Shown: positions 43,933 through 51,484 of the stretch, piece after piece
Position numbering within the stretch: position 1 is the stretch's first letter
Layout: each line of letters starts with the position of its first letter
Source of the DNA: JBECKX01 sp964468475
GTDB lineage: Bacteria > Zixibacteria > MSB-5A5 > CAIYYT01
Length of the DNA stretch: 64,000 nucleotides
NCBI GenBank assembly: GCA_964468475.1
Contig: CAYXUL010000005.1
Location: forward strand, 21,239-85,238
Reading direction: 5' to 3'
Program-made: the position numbers and the translations under genes
The notes under the pieces: generated by a model
Databases searched by the model: none
Seen by the model: only the letters and a program-made list of their open reading frames with translations
What the model was told of the DNA's origin: nothing

Positions 43933-45255
43933 CTACTGCTGTGGAAGTAACGGCGCAATGGCGTCCTGCAGGGACTTACCCCAACGTTCGGAGAGAGGCT
44001 CGAGCGTATCGATCTCAACGGTAGGTGCCAGGCTTAACCCGGCGGCCACTGCCGCAAGCGCGCATACAGGATCGTCGTTGGTAACAATAGAGGACTCCGC
44101 AAATTCTCGTTGCCCCTCAACCACAAAGCCGTCATCGATTTCAGCGATCTTGATGCCGTAACTGCGAATCAACTCACAAATGTGCCTGCGCTGCGATTCT
44201 TCCCGCTCGGTGTGGAAAGGCGAAGTCCGTATCACTGAGGTACCCTCGGAGTGCGTCCCGGCCAGGGCTAACGCGCCCACGGCATCGGGGTGATCGTGAA
44301 GTTGCTCTTGCTTGATTGTTCGGCCCTTGGTAGTGGCATCGCCGACGATTAACACCGGTTCGCCCTCTATTGTTGTCGCTTCAATCTGCGCGCCCATTCG
44401 TTTCAGTTGTCCAAGGGGAGTCCCGTTGACGTCTTCACTCGACAGGCTCTTCAGCGTAAGCTTTCCCTTACCGTGTGCCAACAGCGCCGCCGCCAGGTAG
44501 GCAGCCATATCCACATCGGGACGCAGCTGCACCTCCAGTTCACCTTGTGCTTGTTCATTGTTGATCCTGACAATAGTCAGATATTCGCGGTCGTCGGCCC
44601 TGCGTTTGAACAAACGCCGCTGCAACTCATCCTCCGGTTCCGGTTCGGCGGTCGATTCCCGCGAAAAACCGCCAAGAAACTGTTGGAAAATGTAATCATA
44701 GCGCGAGGATTCGAATAGATCATGAATCTCCGACCGACCCTCCAGAGCCGACATCGCCAGAATCAGTTGCGGAACATTCTTGGCGCTATCTCGCTTAAGG
44801 TGATACCTGATCGGCCGATCAATCGCCCGCTTAACAAGTACATGTGCATCGTCTCCACCCACGAACTCAAGCTCAGCACCCAGTCGCCTCAGTGCCAGAA
44901 TCAGCATCTGCAAAGTTGTATCGATGTCATCGACGAGCCCGATCTTGCTGCCTTCTCGTGTGGAAGCCAAAACCAGCAAATTTCTGAACAATTCGTAATC
45001 TGCCACCGGCTTCGGATAAGTGAACGGCGAGGACTCAAACGGTTTCACCTTAAGCGTTCGGCCCGCAATCTCAATCGTGGCGCCTCCCGAACTGAGAGCG
45101 TAGATTGCCTTTTCCAGCAAAGGCGTGGTCTCCACCGGGTAGATCCGCGTCATCTCCCCGCGCAGCACGGCGCACGACATTGCCAGCAACGTGCTCGTGT
45201 AATCCGCCACCGGTTCTATTGTCAGATTGAGCTGTTTAGGTCTGATTAGCTTCAT
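43933..45255 (-). CDS. Divergent EPSP-synthase/MurA-fold protein
   Basis: The ATG at 45255 shares its A with the argS stop (TGATG); the product has 440 residues, the right length for the EPT fold. The fold is suggested by repeated TLLAMSCAVLRGE-, LILAMSALEGRSE- and YLAAALLAHGKGK-type segments, KRMGAQIE, and DHPDAVGALALAGTHSEG. However, the AroA hallmarks are missing: no Lys-Ser at the start, no GNAGT-x-R, and KEsDR is replaced by TEREESQR. A region near 200-225 is acidic and probably a loop. It may not be EPSP synthase; function is unknown. Confidence 0.7.
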   Translation of the reverse strand: MKLIRPKQLNLTIEPVADYTSTLLAMSCAVLRGEMTRIYPVETTPLLEKAIYALSSGGATIEIAGRTLKVKPFESSPFTYPKPVADYELFRNLLVLASTREGSKIGLVDDIDTTLQMLILALRRLGAELEFVGGDDAHVLVKRAIDRPIRYHLKRDSAKNVPQLILAMSALEGRSEIHDLFESSRYDYIFQQFLGGFSRESTAEPEPEDELQRRLFKRRADDREYLTIVRINNEQAQGELEVQLRPDVDMAAYLAAALLAHGKGKLTLKSLSSEDVNGTPLGQLKRMGAQIEATTIEGEPVLIVGDATTKGRTIKQEQLHDHPDAVGALALAGTHSEGTSVIRTSPFHTEREESQRRHICELIRSYGIKIAEIDDGFVVEGQREFAESSIVTNDDPVCALAAVAAGLSLAPTVEIDTLEPLSERWGKSLQDAIAPLLPQQ

Positions 45256-46970
45256 CACATTCTCTCCAACGGTTCAATTCCCAGGAGCCGCAAACCGTCG
45301 GCGATTATGACTCGCACCGCGTACGCCATCTGCATTCGCGCTCGCGTCGGTTCCTCTTCGTCTGTGATTATGCGTACTCGCTGCCAGTAGCTGTTGAAGG
45401 CCGATGCCAGGCTGAGCAGATATTCCGCCAGCCCCAGTGTCTCGTAGCTCTCTGATGCCGCTTTTAATTTCTCAGGATAATGCTCAAACCACTTCACGAC
45501 CTGCTTTTCCTCGTCGCCAAATAGCGAGAAGTCGGCAGTGGGATCAGGCAGTTTCTTACCATACTTCTGCATCAATGACGACAACCGCGCATGAGTGTAC
45601 TGGAGATAGGGCCCTGTCTCACCCTTGAATGAGAGCGCCTCTTCCCAGATGAAGTTGACATCTTTTATCCTCCGCACCCGAAGCTGTGTGAACGCAATCG
45701 CGGCCACTGCTATCTCTCGTGCCGTACCCTCGACATCCTCAACGTCCGGGTTCTCCTGCTCGATGATCTGCCTGGCGATGCGCTTCGCTTCCTGAAATAC
45801 CTCTTCAAAGAAAATCAGCGTACCGGAGCGGGTGGACATTGCCTTATCGCCGAACTTCACCCAGCCGAATTCAACGTGTTCAGCATTCTTAACCCACTCA
45901 TGCCCCATCAACTCAGCCACCTTGAAAAATTGCTGAAAATGCAGCTTCTGCGCAGAACCCACCACATAGAGAATCTTGTCAAAATCAAAATGCTCTTTCC
46001 GATAGAGCAGGGCGGCAAGATCACGAGTCGCATAAAGCGAAGACTCGTCAGATTTCCTGATCAGGCAGGGCGGCATTTCGTACTCGCCAAGGTCAACTAT
46101 CGTAGCGCCTTCACTTTGTTCGAGCAGATGTTTTTCCTCGAGCTGCTGTACTACTCCGTCAAGCTTGTTGCGGTAGAATGATTCGCCGGTATAGTAATCA
46201 AAATCAACATGTAATATCCCGTACACCCGGCGGAAATCAATCATACTGTATTCGATGAATCTCTCCCACAGAGTGACATTTTCCGAATCTCCCTGCTCCA
46301 ACTTGCGAAATTCTTCTCGTCCCTGCGCTGCAAGCTTCTCGTCAGTCTTGGCAGCATCATGGAATTTCACATACAATTGGTAAAGATCATAAATCGGGTT
46401 TTCGTCAAACTCGTACTGATCACCCCAGAGTCGATACGCCGCAATCAGATTGCCGAACTGCGTGCCCCAGTCGCCAAGATGATTAATCCGGATCACCTCA
46501 TAGCCAAGTTTCTCATAAATCCGCGCCAGCGCCGCCCCCAGTATCGTCGAGCGCAGGTGCCCGATGCCGAACGGCTTGGCGATATTGACTGAAGAAAACT
46601 CAACTATCACCTTCTGCCCTTTACCAATATCAGAAGTTCCGAACTGAACGCCCTCACTCAGCACACGCTGCAAAATCCCGCCCAGGGCAGTGGAGGCATC
46701 CAGCGTGAAGTTAAGAAATCCACCCAATGGTTTGACTTCTTTAACTGACTCCGGCAAGCCGGCGGCAATTAGCTTCTCAGCCAGCTCTTGAGCTATGAGT
46801 GGCGGCGCTTTCCGCAGCTGCCTGGCAAACCGGAAACAGGGCAGGGCGAGATCGCCGTGGCCTTCCTGACGCGGCGTCTCGAACAACTCCACGAACTCGT
46901 CTTCGGTGATGCCCACCTCGGGAGCCAGGATTTCTGCAATCTGTGATTTTAAGTCTGCGCTACTCATCAT
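45255..46970 (-). CDS. argS: Arginyl-tRNA synthetase
   Basis: I use the ATG at 46970 (MMSSADLKSQIAEILAPEV); an upstream start at 47012 adds 14 residues without similarity. It has 571 residues. SSVNIAKPFGIGHLRSTILG is the HIGH region (here F-G-I-G-H), and NHLGDWGTQFGNL and KAMSTRSGTLIF (KMSKS position) follow. A C-terminal anticodon-binding DALR domain ends PLERM. It charges tRNA-Arg. It is the first gene of a five-gene minus-strand operon. Confidence 0.96.
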   Translation of the reverse strand: MMSSADLKSQIAEILAPEVGITEDEFVELFETPRQEGHGDLALPCFRFARQLRKAPPLIAQELAEKLIAAGLPESVKEVKPLGGFLNFTLDASTALGGILQRVLSEGVQFGTSDIGKGQKVIVEFSSVNIAKPFGIGHLRSTILGAALARIYEKLGYEVIRINHLGDWGTQFGNLIAAYRLWGDQYEFDENPIYDLYQLYVKFHDAAKTDEKLAAQGREEFRKLEQGDSENVTLWERFIEYSMIDFRRVYGILHVDFDYYTGESFYRNKLDGVVQQLEEKHLLEQSEGATIVDLGEYEMPPCLIRKSDESSLYATRDLAALLYRKEHFDFDKILYVVGSAQKLHFQQFFKVAELMGHEWVKNAEHVEFGWVKFGDKAMSTRSGTLIFFEEVFQEAKRIARQIIEQENPDVEDVEGTAREIAVAAIAFTQLRVRRIKDVNFIWEEALSFKGETGPYLQYTHARLSSLMQKYGKKLPDPTADFSLFGDEEKQVVKWFEHYPEKLKAASESYETLGLAEYLLSLASAFNSYWQRVRIITDEEEPTRARMQMAYAVRVIIADGLRLLGIEPLERM

Positions 46971-47103
46971 AACCCAATGTGCCGTTATGGCCTTTAGAAT
47001 CAAGGCTGACAAGTAAAACGATTTGAGGCGTCGTCACAATCAGAATTTGGCTGTTAGTAGGGGACTTCAGCGGATTTCTCTCAGTTGCTGAGGAGAGCGG
47101 GAG

Positions 47104-47958
47104 TTACCGGTTGGATTCGAAGATGAAGCTGCCGTGCGCAATGAAAGCGGTCGGACCCGTGACCGTAATCTGCCCCTCAAGTGAAGGAATACTAATCTTC
47201 AACTCTCCCGCCGGCTCGTGCACGGTCACTTCATGATCCAGCAGGCCATTCACGATGCCCGCCGCCGCCACAGCCGCAGCACCGCTTCCCGATGCCGACG
47301 TTTCGCCCGCGCCGCGTTCCCAGATGCGATGTTCCGCCGACCGGCGTGATTTGATATGCGCAAATTCAACATTGGTATTCTGCGGAAACCGCCTGTCCGT
47401 CTCCACGATGCTGCCCAATACTCGCCAGTCAAAATCGAAGCTGTCCACGAAGAACACCAGGTGTGGATTGCCCACATTCACCGCAGTGCCAATCAACTCT
47501 CCGGCTTCACAGGTAAATGGAGAGCTTATGAAGTAACGGGACTTGACTCGCATGGGAACCCGCTTTGTCTCAAAAACAGGTGCGGGAAGTTGCACGCTCG
47601 AATCCAGCGACTGTCCCTTGCGACCATGAATAGTCACGTCGTTCCGGCCCGCGATAGAATAAATAGCGAACGACTTCTGGCGAGTCGCTCTGGTCCGCAC
47701 CAGGTAGTGCGCCAATATCCTGAGTCCATTGCCGGAAAGCTCGGCCTCGCTACCGTCGGCATTAAAGATGCGCATCATGAAGCGGCCTCTTGAGCGGGAG
47801 AGATACAGGACACCATCCGCCCCGACCCCAGAACGACGGTCGCAAATCCGGTGAGTGATTTCCGACTTCTGCGCCTCGCTCAAACGAACTTTGCCGAGGT
47901 CAATAACGATAAAATCATTCCCCAGCGCGTGGAATTTGTCAAACTGAATTGCTCGCAT
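47104..47958 (-). CDS. DapF-like protein with both catalytic cysteines replaced by serine
   Basis: The protein has 284 residues, full length for diaminopimelate epimerase. The family blocks are intact: KFHALGNDF, RRSGVGADGV, IFNADGSEAEL, GNPHLVFF, NTNVEF and ERGAGET. But the first catalytic site reads EAELSGNGLR (S75) and the second GETSASGSGAA (S223), where DapF has Cys in both. I checked both codons (TCC at 47734-47736 and TCG at 47290-47292). Epimerase activity is therefore doubtful; another racemase-like or lyase-like role is possible. The upstream gene on this strand is an aminotransferase, 80 bases away. Confidence 0.85.
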   Translation of the reverse strand: MRAIQFDKFHALGNDFIVIDLGKVRLSEAQKSEITHRICDRRSGVGADGVLYLSRSRGRFMMRIFNADGSEAELSGNGLRILAHYLVRTRATRQKSFAIYSIAGRNDVTIHGRKGQSLDSSVQLPAPVFETKRVPMRVKSRYFISSPFTCEAGELIGTAVNVGNPHLVFFVDSFDFDWRVLGSIVETDRRFPQNTNVEFAHIKSRRSAEHRIWERGAGETSASGSGAAAVAAAGIVNGLLDHEVTVHEPAGELKISIPSLEGQITVTGPTAFIAHGSFIFESNR

Positions 47959-48038
47959 TGCTTCACAAGTAAACGCAATTTATCGTCGCTGAAGCAAGCC
48001 CTTTGGAGATTAACTAACGGAGAATCGAAATCGTGCCC

Positions 48039-49217
48039 TCAGCAGTGTTCGTGCAACACGCTACCCAGTCGCTTGATTCCTTCGACTATGTTCTCGAAAC
48101 TTGAGCTGGCAAAATTCAACCGGAATGTATTATCGCCCGATTTGTCGGGATGGAACGACCGGCCCGGCACAAAGGCAACTCCCTTGTCAACCGCGTCACG
48201 GAATACCAGCGTCGCCGAGACGTACTCCGGCAGTTGTACCCACAGGAATAATCCACCATCAGGATAGGGCCACCTGACCGACTCAGGGAAGTACTCTTTC
48301 ATTGCCGACACCATCGTGTCGCGTTTTTTGGCGTACGAGGTCTTGATTTTCTCGATGTGTGGCTCGAGGAAACCGCGCCGTAGAAATTCCGCGGCTATGT
48401 ATTGCGTGAAAGTCGTCGTGTGCAGGTCAACCGCCTGCTTAGCCTTCTCGATTACTTTGATCGCCGACACCGGCGCGCACACCCACCCGATCCGCAGCCC
48501 GGGAGAAATCAATTTCGAAAACGTCCCCAACTGCACCACCGCATCACCGCCGATTCCTCGCAACGATGGTACAGCTTCGCCCGAGTAGCGTAGTTCTCCA
48601 TAGGGATTGTCATCAATCAATGGAATCCGATGTTCAAATACCAGATTCATCAAAGCCTTGCGACGTTGGTACGAAAGTGTAATTCCAGATGGGTTCTGGA
48701 AATTGGGTACGCTATAGATGAACTTGGGGGAGAACTCTTCGATTCGTTCCTCGATTTGGTCGATAATGATGCCGTCATCATCCATTTCCACGGGGCAGTA
48801 ACGGCACTGATAGAAATTGAATGCCTGGAGCGCACCGAGATAGGTCGGCAGCTCAGTGAGAACATAATCGCCGGGATCAAGAAAGACCCTGCCGATCAGA
48901 TCCAGACCCTGCTGCGATCCGGTAGTGATCAGGATATTCTCAGCGGTTACCGGCAGCCCTTGCTGCGAAACTCGATCCGCGATCAATTCTCGCAGCTCGA
49001 TTGCTCCCTGGGATATAGAATACTGCAATGCCTGTGCGGGATGATTGGTCATCACCGCATCAATACACTCGTTTATCTGCTCAATCGGGAACAGCTCAGC
49101 GGCGGGAAGTCCGCCGGCAAAGTTGATGATCCCCTTCTTATTTGAAATCTTGAGAAGTTCACGAATTACTGAGGCTTCAAGAGAGCTGGCAAGCGTGGAA
49201 AATGGCCAATCAAACAT
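48039..49217 (-). CDS. PLP-dependent aminotransferase (MocR/LysN-like class I)
   Basis: The protein has 392 residues. TTGSQQGLDLIG (~98-109), SVPNFQNPSGITL (169-181) and GTFSKLISPGLRIGW (PLP lysine K235) are class I signatures. FAGGLPAAELFP at the start is typical of the 2-aminoadipate/aromatic/alpha-amino acid aminotransferase group. There is no N-terminal GntR DNA-binding domain. The pairing with the DapF-like gene suggests an amino acid pathway, possibly lysine related, which is inference. Confidence 0.92.
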   Translation of the reverse strand: MFDWPFSTLASSLEASVIRELLKISNKKGIINFAGGLPAAELFPIEQINECIDAVMTNHPAQALQYSISQGAIELRELIADRVSQQGLPVTAENILITTGSQQGLDLIGRVFLDPGDYVLTELPTYLGALQAFNFYQCRYCPVEMDDDGIIIDQIEERIEEFSPKFIYSVPNFQNPSGITLSYQRRKALMNLVFEHRIPLIDDNPYGELRYSGEAVPSLRGIGGDAVVQLGTFSKLISPGLRIGWVCAPVSAIKVIEKAKQAVDLHTTTFTQYIAAEFLRRGFLEPHIEKIKTSYAKKRDTMVSAMKEYFPESVRWPYPDGGLFLWVQLPEYVSATLVFRDAVDKGVAFVPGRSFHPDKSGDNTFRLNFASSSFENIVEGIKRLGSVLHEHC

Positions 49218-49333
49218 ATCACACCTACTTTCTCGCAGTCTTGCGGCAATCGTCTCCGTGAGAATGATATCAGGAAATCAGCGGGAAGTCAACAAGTAAG
49301 ACTCTTTTGTCAATAACTGCCTGCCGGTCAGGC

Positions 49334-50566
49334 TCAATCGTCCTTGCGCTGCCGTAGAGCTGACGCGTGGGAAATCACATCGTCTCCGAATCTCTCACGC
49401 AAATCCGCTACGGTTCGATTCAATTGTTCCTGCCGGGCGCTTTCTGAAGCAAAAAGCTCCAGCTGTCTCCGGTCTTCGGTTTGCACCAAATTGCTGGTGC
49501 GCACACCGATCAGGCGCAAGCCCCGACGCCTGATTTCATCCGCCGGCAGCAGGGAGCGGGCTGTGTCGAGGATACAGCCGAAATCGCAGGTCGGTCTGGG
49601 AAGGGTTCGATCACGAGTAATAGTTTTGAAATTCTTGTAGCGAACCTTGATCCCAATCGTTCGGGCTTCCCATCCACCCCGGTAAAGTCGTATCAGTACC
49701 TTCTCGCTCAGATAGGCCAGGAGATGCTCCGCGAATGCCGGATCGTACGCGTCCTGTGCCAGCGTCGTTTCATGCGAAATCGATTTCTCGAGATGATCAT
49801 CATCGAGGAGCAGCACATCGCGCTCATCCTCGCCCCGGGCGCGTTTGGCAAGTGTCTGCCCGTACTCACCGAGGATATGTTTGACGTTCGATTCAGGAAG
49901 GGTAGCCAGATCACCGATCGTTTTCACACCATGCCGCAGCAGATGCCGATACGTTACCGGCCCAACTCCCCAGAGATGGTCGACTGACAGCGGGTATACT
50001 GTAGGCTTCAAATCCTGCGGCCAGATTATTGTCAGACCTTCAGGCTTGTTCAGCGCACTTCCCAGCTTGGCAATCAGCTTATTCATGCTCACGCCGATCG
50101 AGCAGCTTATCCCCACATTCTCGGCAACTGCTTCCTTGATCTTTTGTGCCAACGCCGCGGGTGAATCATAGATACGCTCAGTTCCCGTCGCCTCGATGAA
50201 GGCTTCATCAATGGATATCATCTCCACATTGGGCGATAGGGAGCCAAGTGTCTCTTTGACTTTCACGGAAGCATCATGATACGACTTGAAATCACCTCGC
50301 AGGAAGATACCATCGGGACACAGTCGCACCGCTTCGCGCGCAGGCATTGCCGAATGCACACCGAACTTCCGCGCTTCGTAGGAAGCAGTCGATACCACTC
50401 CACGCCCTTCAGCGCTGCCGCCCACGATCACCGGCTTGCCGCGCAGGCTTGGATTGTTGCGCTGCTCGACCGCTGCGAAAAAGGCGTCCATATCGACGTG
50501 CATCACCACGCGGTGTTCGGGCCAGCCGCTCTGCTTTGCCTGCGAAGAGTCCAGTTCTTTACTCAT
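49334..50566 (-). CDS. dinB: DNA polymerase IV
   Basis: I use the ATG at 50566 (MSKELDSSQAKQS); an upstream TTG at 50602 adds 12 residues. It has 410 residues. VMHVDMDAFFAAVEQRNNP carries the first catalytic aspartates, and EMISIDEAFIEATGT holds the second pair. YEARKFGVHSAMP and the helix-hairpin segment (DLATLPESNVKHILGEYG) are Y-family features. It performs translesion synthesis without proofreading. No LexA box is apparent in the short upstream region. Confidence 0.96.
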   Translation of the reverse strand: MSKELDSSQAKQSGWPEHRVVMHVDMDAFFAAVEQRNNPSLRGKPVIVGGSAEGRGVVSTASYEARKFGVHSAMPAREAVRLCPDGIFLRGDFKSYHDASVKVKETLGSLSPNVEMISIDEAFIEATGTERIYDSPAALAQKIKEAVAENVGISCSIGVSMNKLIAKLGSALNKPEGLTIIWPQDLKPTVYPLSVDHLWGVGPVTYRHLLRHGVKTIGDLATLPESNVKHILGEYGQTLAKRARGEDERDVLLLDDDHLEKSISHETTLAQDAYDPAFAEHLLAYLSEKVLIRLYRGGWEARTIGIKVRYKNFKTITRDRTLPRPTCDFGCILDTARSLLPADEIRRRGLRLIGVRTSNLVQTEDRRQLELFASESARQEQLNRTVADLRERFGDDVISHASALRQRKDD

Positions 50567-50623
50567 ACCATTAATATCGTTTCGTTGCGCTCTTGCTGGC
50601 AATCATTTTCACCAAAATGGCGG

Positions 50624-50646
50624 GTAGCGGCACACCGGGTGTGACC
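50624..50646 (+). repeat. Short palindromic intergenic repeat (copy 2)
   Basis: GTAGCGGCACACCGGGTGTGACC is related to the copies at 40769 and 50677. CACACC pairs with GGTGTG across its centre. Confidence 0.45.
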
Positions 50647-50676
50647 TGAGTGAATCTTAACTTGCATTTGTCATTT

Positions 50677-50699
50677 GGGCACGGGCAGTGTGCCCCTAC
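50677..50699 (-). repeat. Short palindromic intergenic repeat (copy 3, inverted)
   Basis: On the minus strand this reads GTAGGGGCACACTGCCC followed by GTGCCC. GGGCAC and GTGCCC arms can pair. It lies in a repeat-rich 290-base stretch that ends in an assembly gap. Confidence 0.5.
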
Positions 50700-50821
50700 C
50701 ACTGTTTCAGAAGGCGTCCCCTAAGGCAGGTCTCTCCTCAGCCTGCAACAGCTGCTGGAAGAGCGGCTTCCGCCAGGCTGAACTTCAATGTCAACCCGGG
50801 ACCTCTGATATCTTCGTAATT

Positions 50822-50878
50822 CCCCTCTATTAAGAGGGGTGGATTCCGATTCTCTCCGCCATGGCGGAGGGATCGGAA
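50822..50878. repeat. Two REP-like hairpins next to an assembly gap
   Basis: CCCCTCT (50822-50828) pairs with AGAGGGG (50833-50839). Directly after, TTCCGAT (50844-50850) pairs with ATCGGAA (50872-50878) enclosing the perfect palindrome CTCCGCCATGGCGGAG (50854-50869). This looks like a dispersed palindromic repeat, and the adjacent N run fits a repeat that broke assembly. Confidence 0.6.
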
Positions 50879-50890
50879 GACGGGGTGTGT

Positions 50891-50990
50891 NNNNNNNNNN
50901 NNNNNNNNNNNNNNNNNNNNNNNNNNNNNNNNNNNNNNNNNNNNNNNNNNNNNNNNNNNNNNNNNNNNNNNNNNNNNNNNNNNNNNNNNN
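50891..50990. other. Assembly gap (100 N)
   Basis: This is a run of 100 N that truncates the DUF2279-like gene on its right. REP-like hairpins lie immediately to its left. Confidence 0.95.
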
Positions 50991-51469
50991 ATCAGCGCCC
51001 ACGCGATTCCGCCGTAATCGCACGCCAAATCGGACAAGCCAAACCCCTGAGTTGGGTTGTATGCGTCCAGTGGAAACTCGACCATTGTAAGAATTGTTGC
51101 CGCCTGCAACGCAGAATATTTAGGAGCAACTGAAGCGTCCATCCCGAATGATTTGAACAGCCAGGAAAAGCCTTGAGTAAGCTTGTAACCCGCAAAAAAG
51201 TGGCTGACTTCATCGGTGCAGGCAAGGTGATCGCTGAATTCGTGTTTGATATGGAATCTGCCGGTAGGAGCACCCCAGGTGTTCGCCATGTAGATGTATG
51301 TAGCCGAACCGAACGTTGCATTTCCTATCAGCAGGTTTCGCCGATAGGTGGACTCTTTGAATGTCACTCTGCTTGATTTTCCGGGAGAAGCGACAGAATC
51401 GGGTAGAGTGGAAGCTGCCGCCGCCTGCACACAGAGAAACAGACTTAGCATTGCCACGATGATTCGCAC
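50991..51469 (-). CDS. Exported DUF2279/YfiM-like protein, C-terminus lost in gap
   Basis: A GTG at 51469 gives MRIIVAMLSLFLCVQAAAAS, a signal peptide, and about 159 readable codons before the gap. EFSDHLACTDEVSHFFAGYKL and VEFPLDAYNPTQGFGLSDL carry the conserved His/Asp/Glu-rich helices reminiscent of DUF2279 (YfiM). The sequence beyond the gap translates like intergenic repeat, so the true C-terminus is missing. It starts 15 bases after the dockerin gene, same strand. The family call is tentative. Confidence 0.6.
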
Positions 51470-51484
51470 AGAATTAATTTAGGG

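Noticed and set aside
47104..47958. DapF-like gene as a pseudogene
   Set aside because: The frame is intact over the full family length and all other motifs are kept, so decay is less likely than a changed active site.
50738..50890. C-terminal extension of the DUF2279-like protein beyond the N run
   Set aside because: The translation comes from the palindromic repeats; the frame across a placeholder gap is not meaningful.
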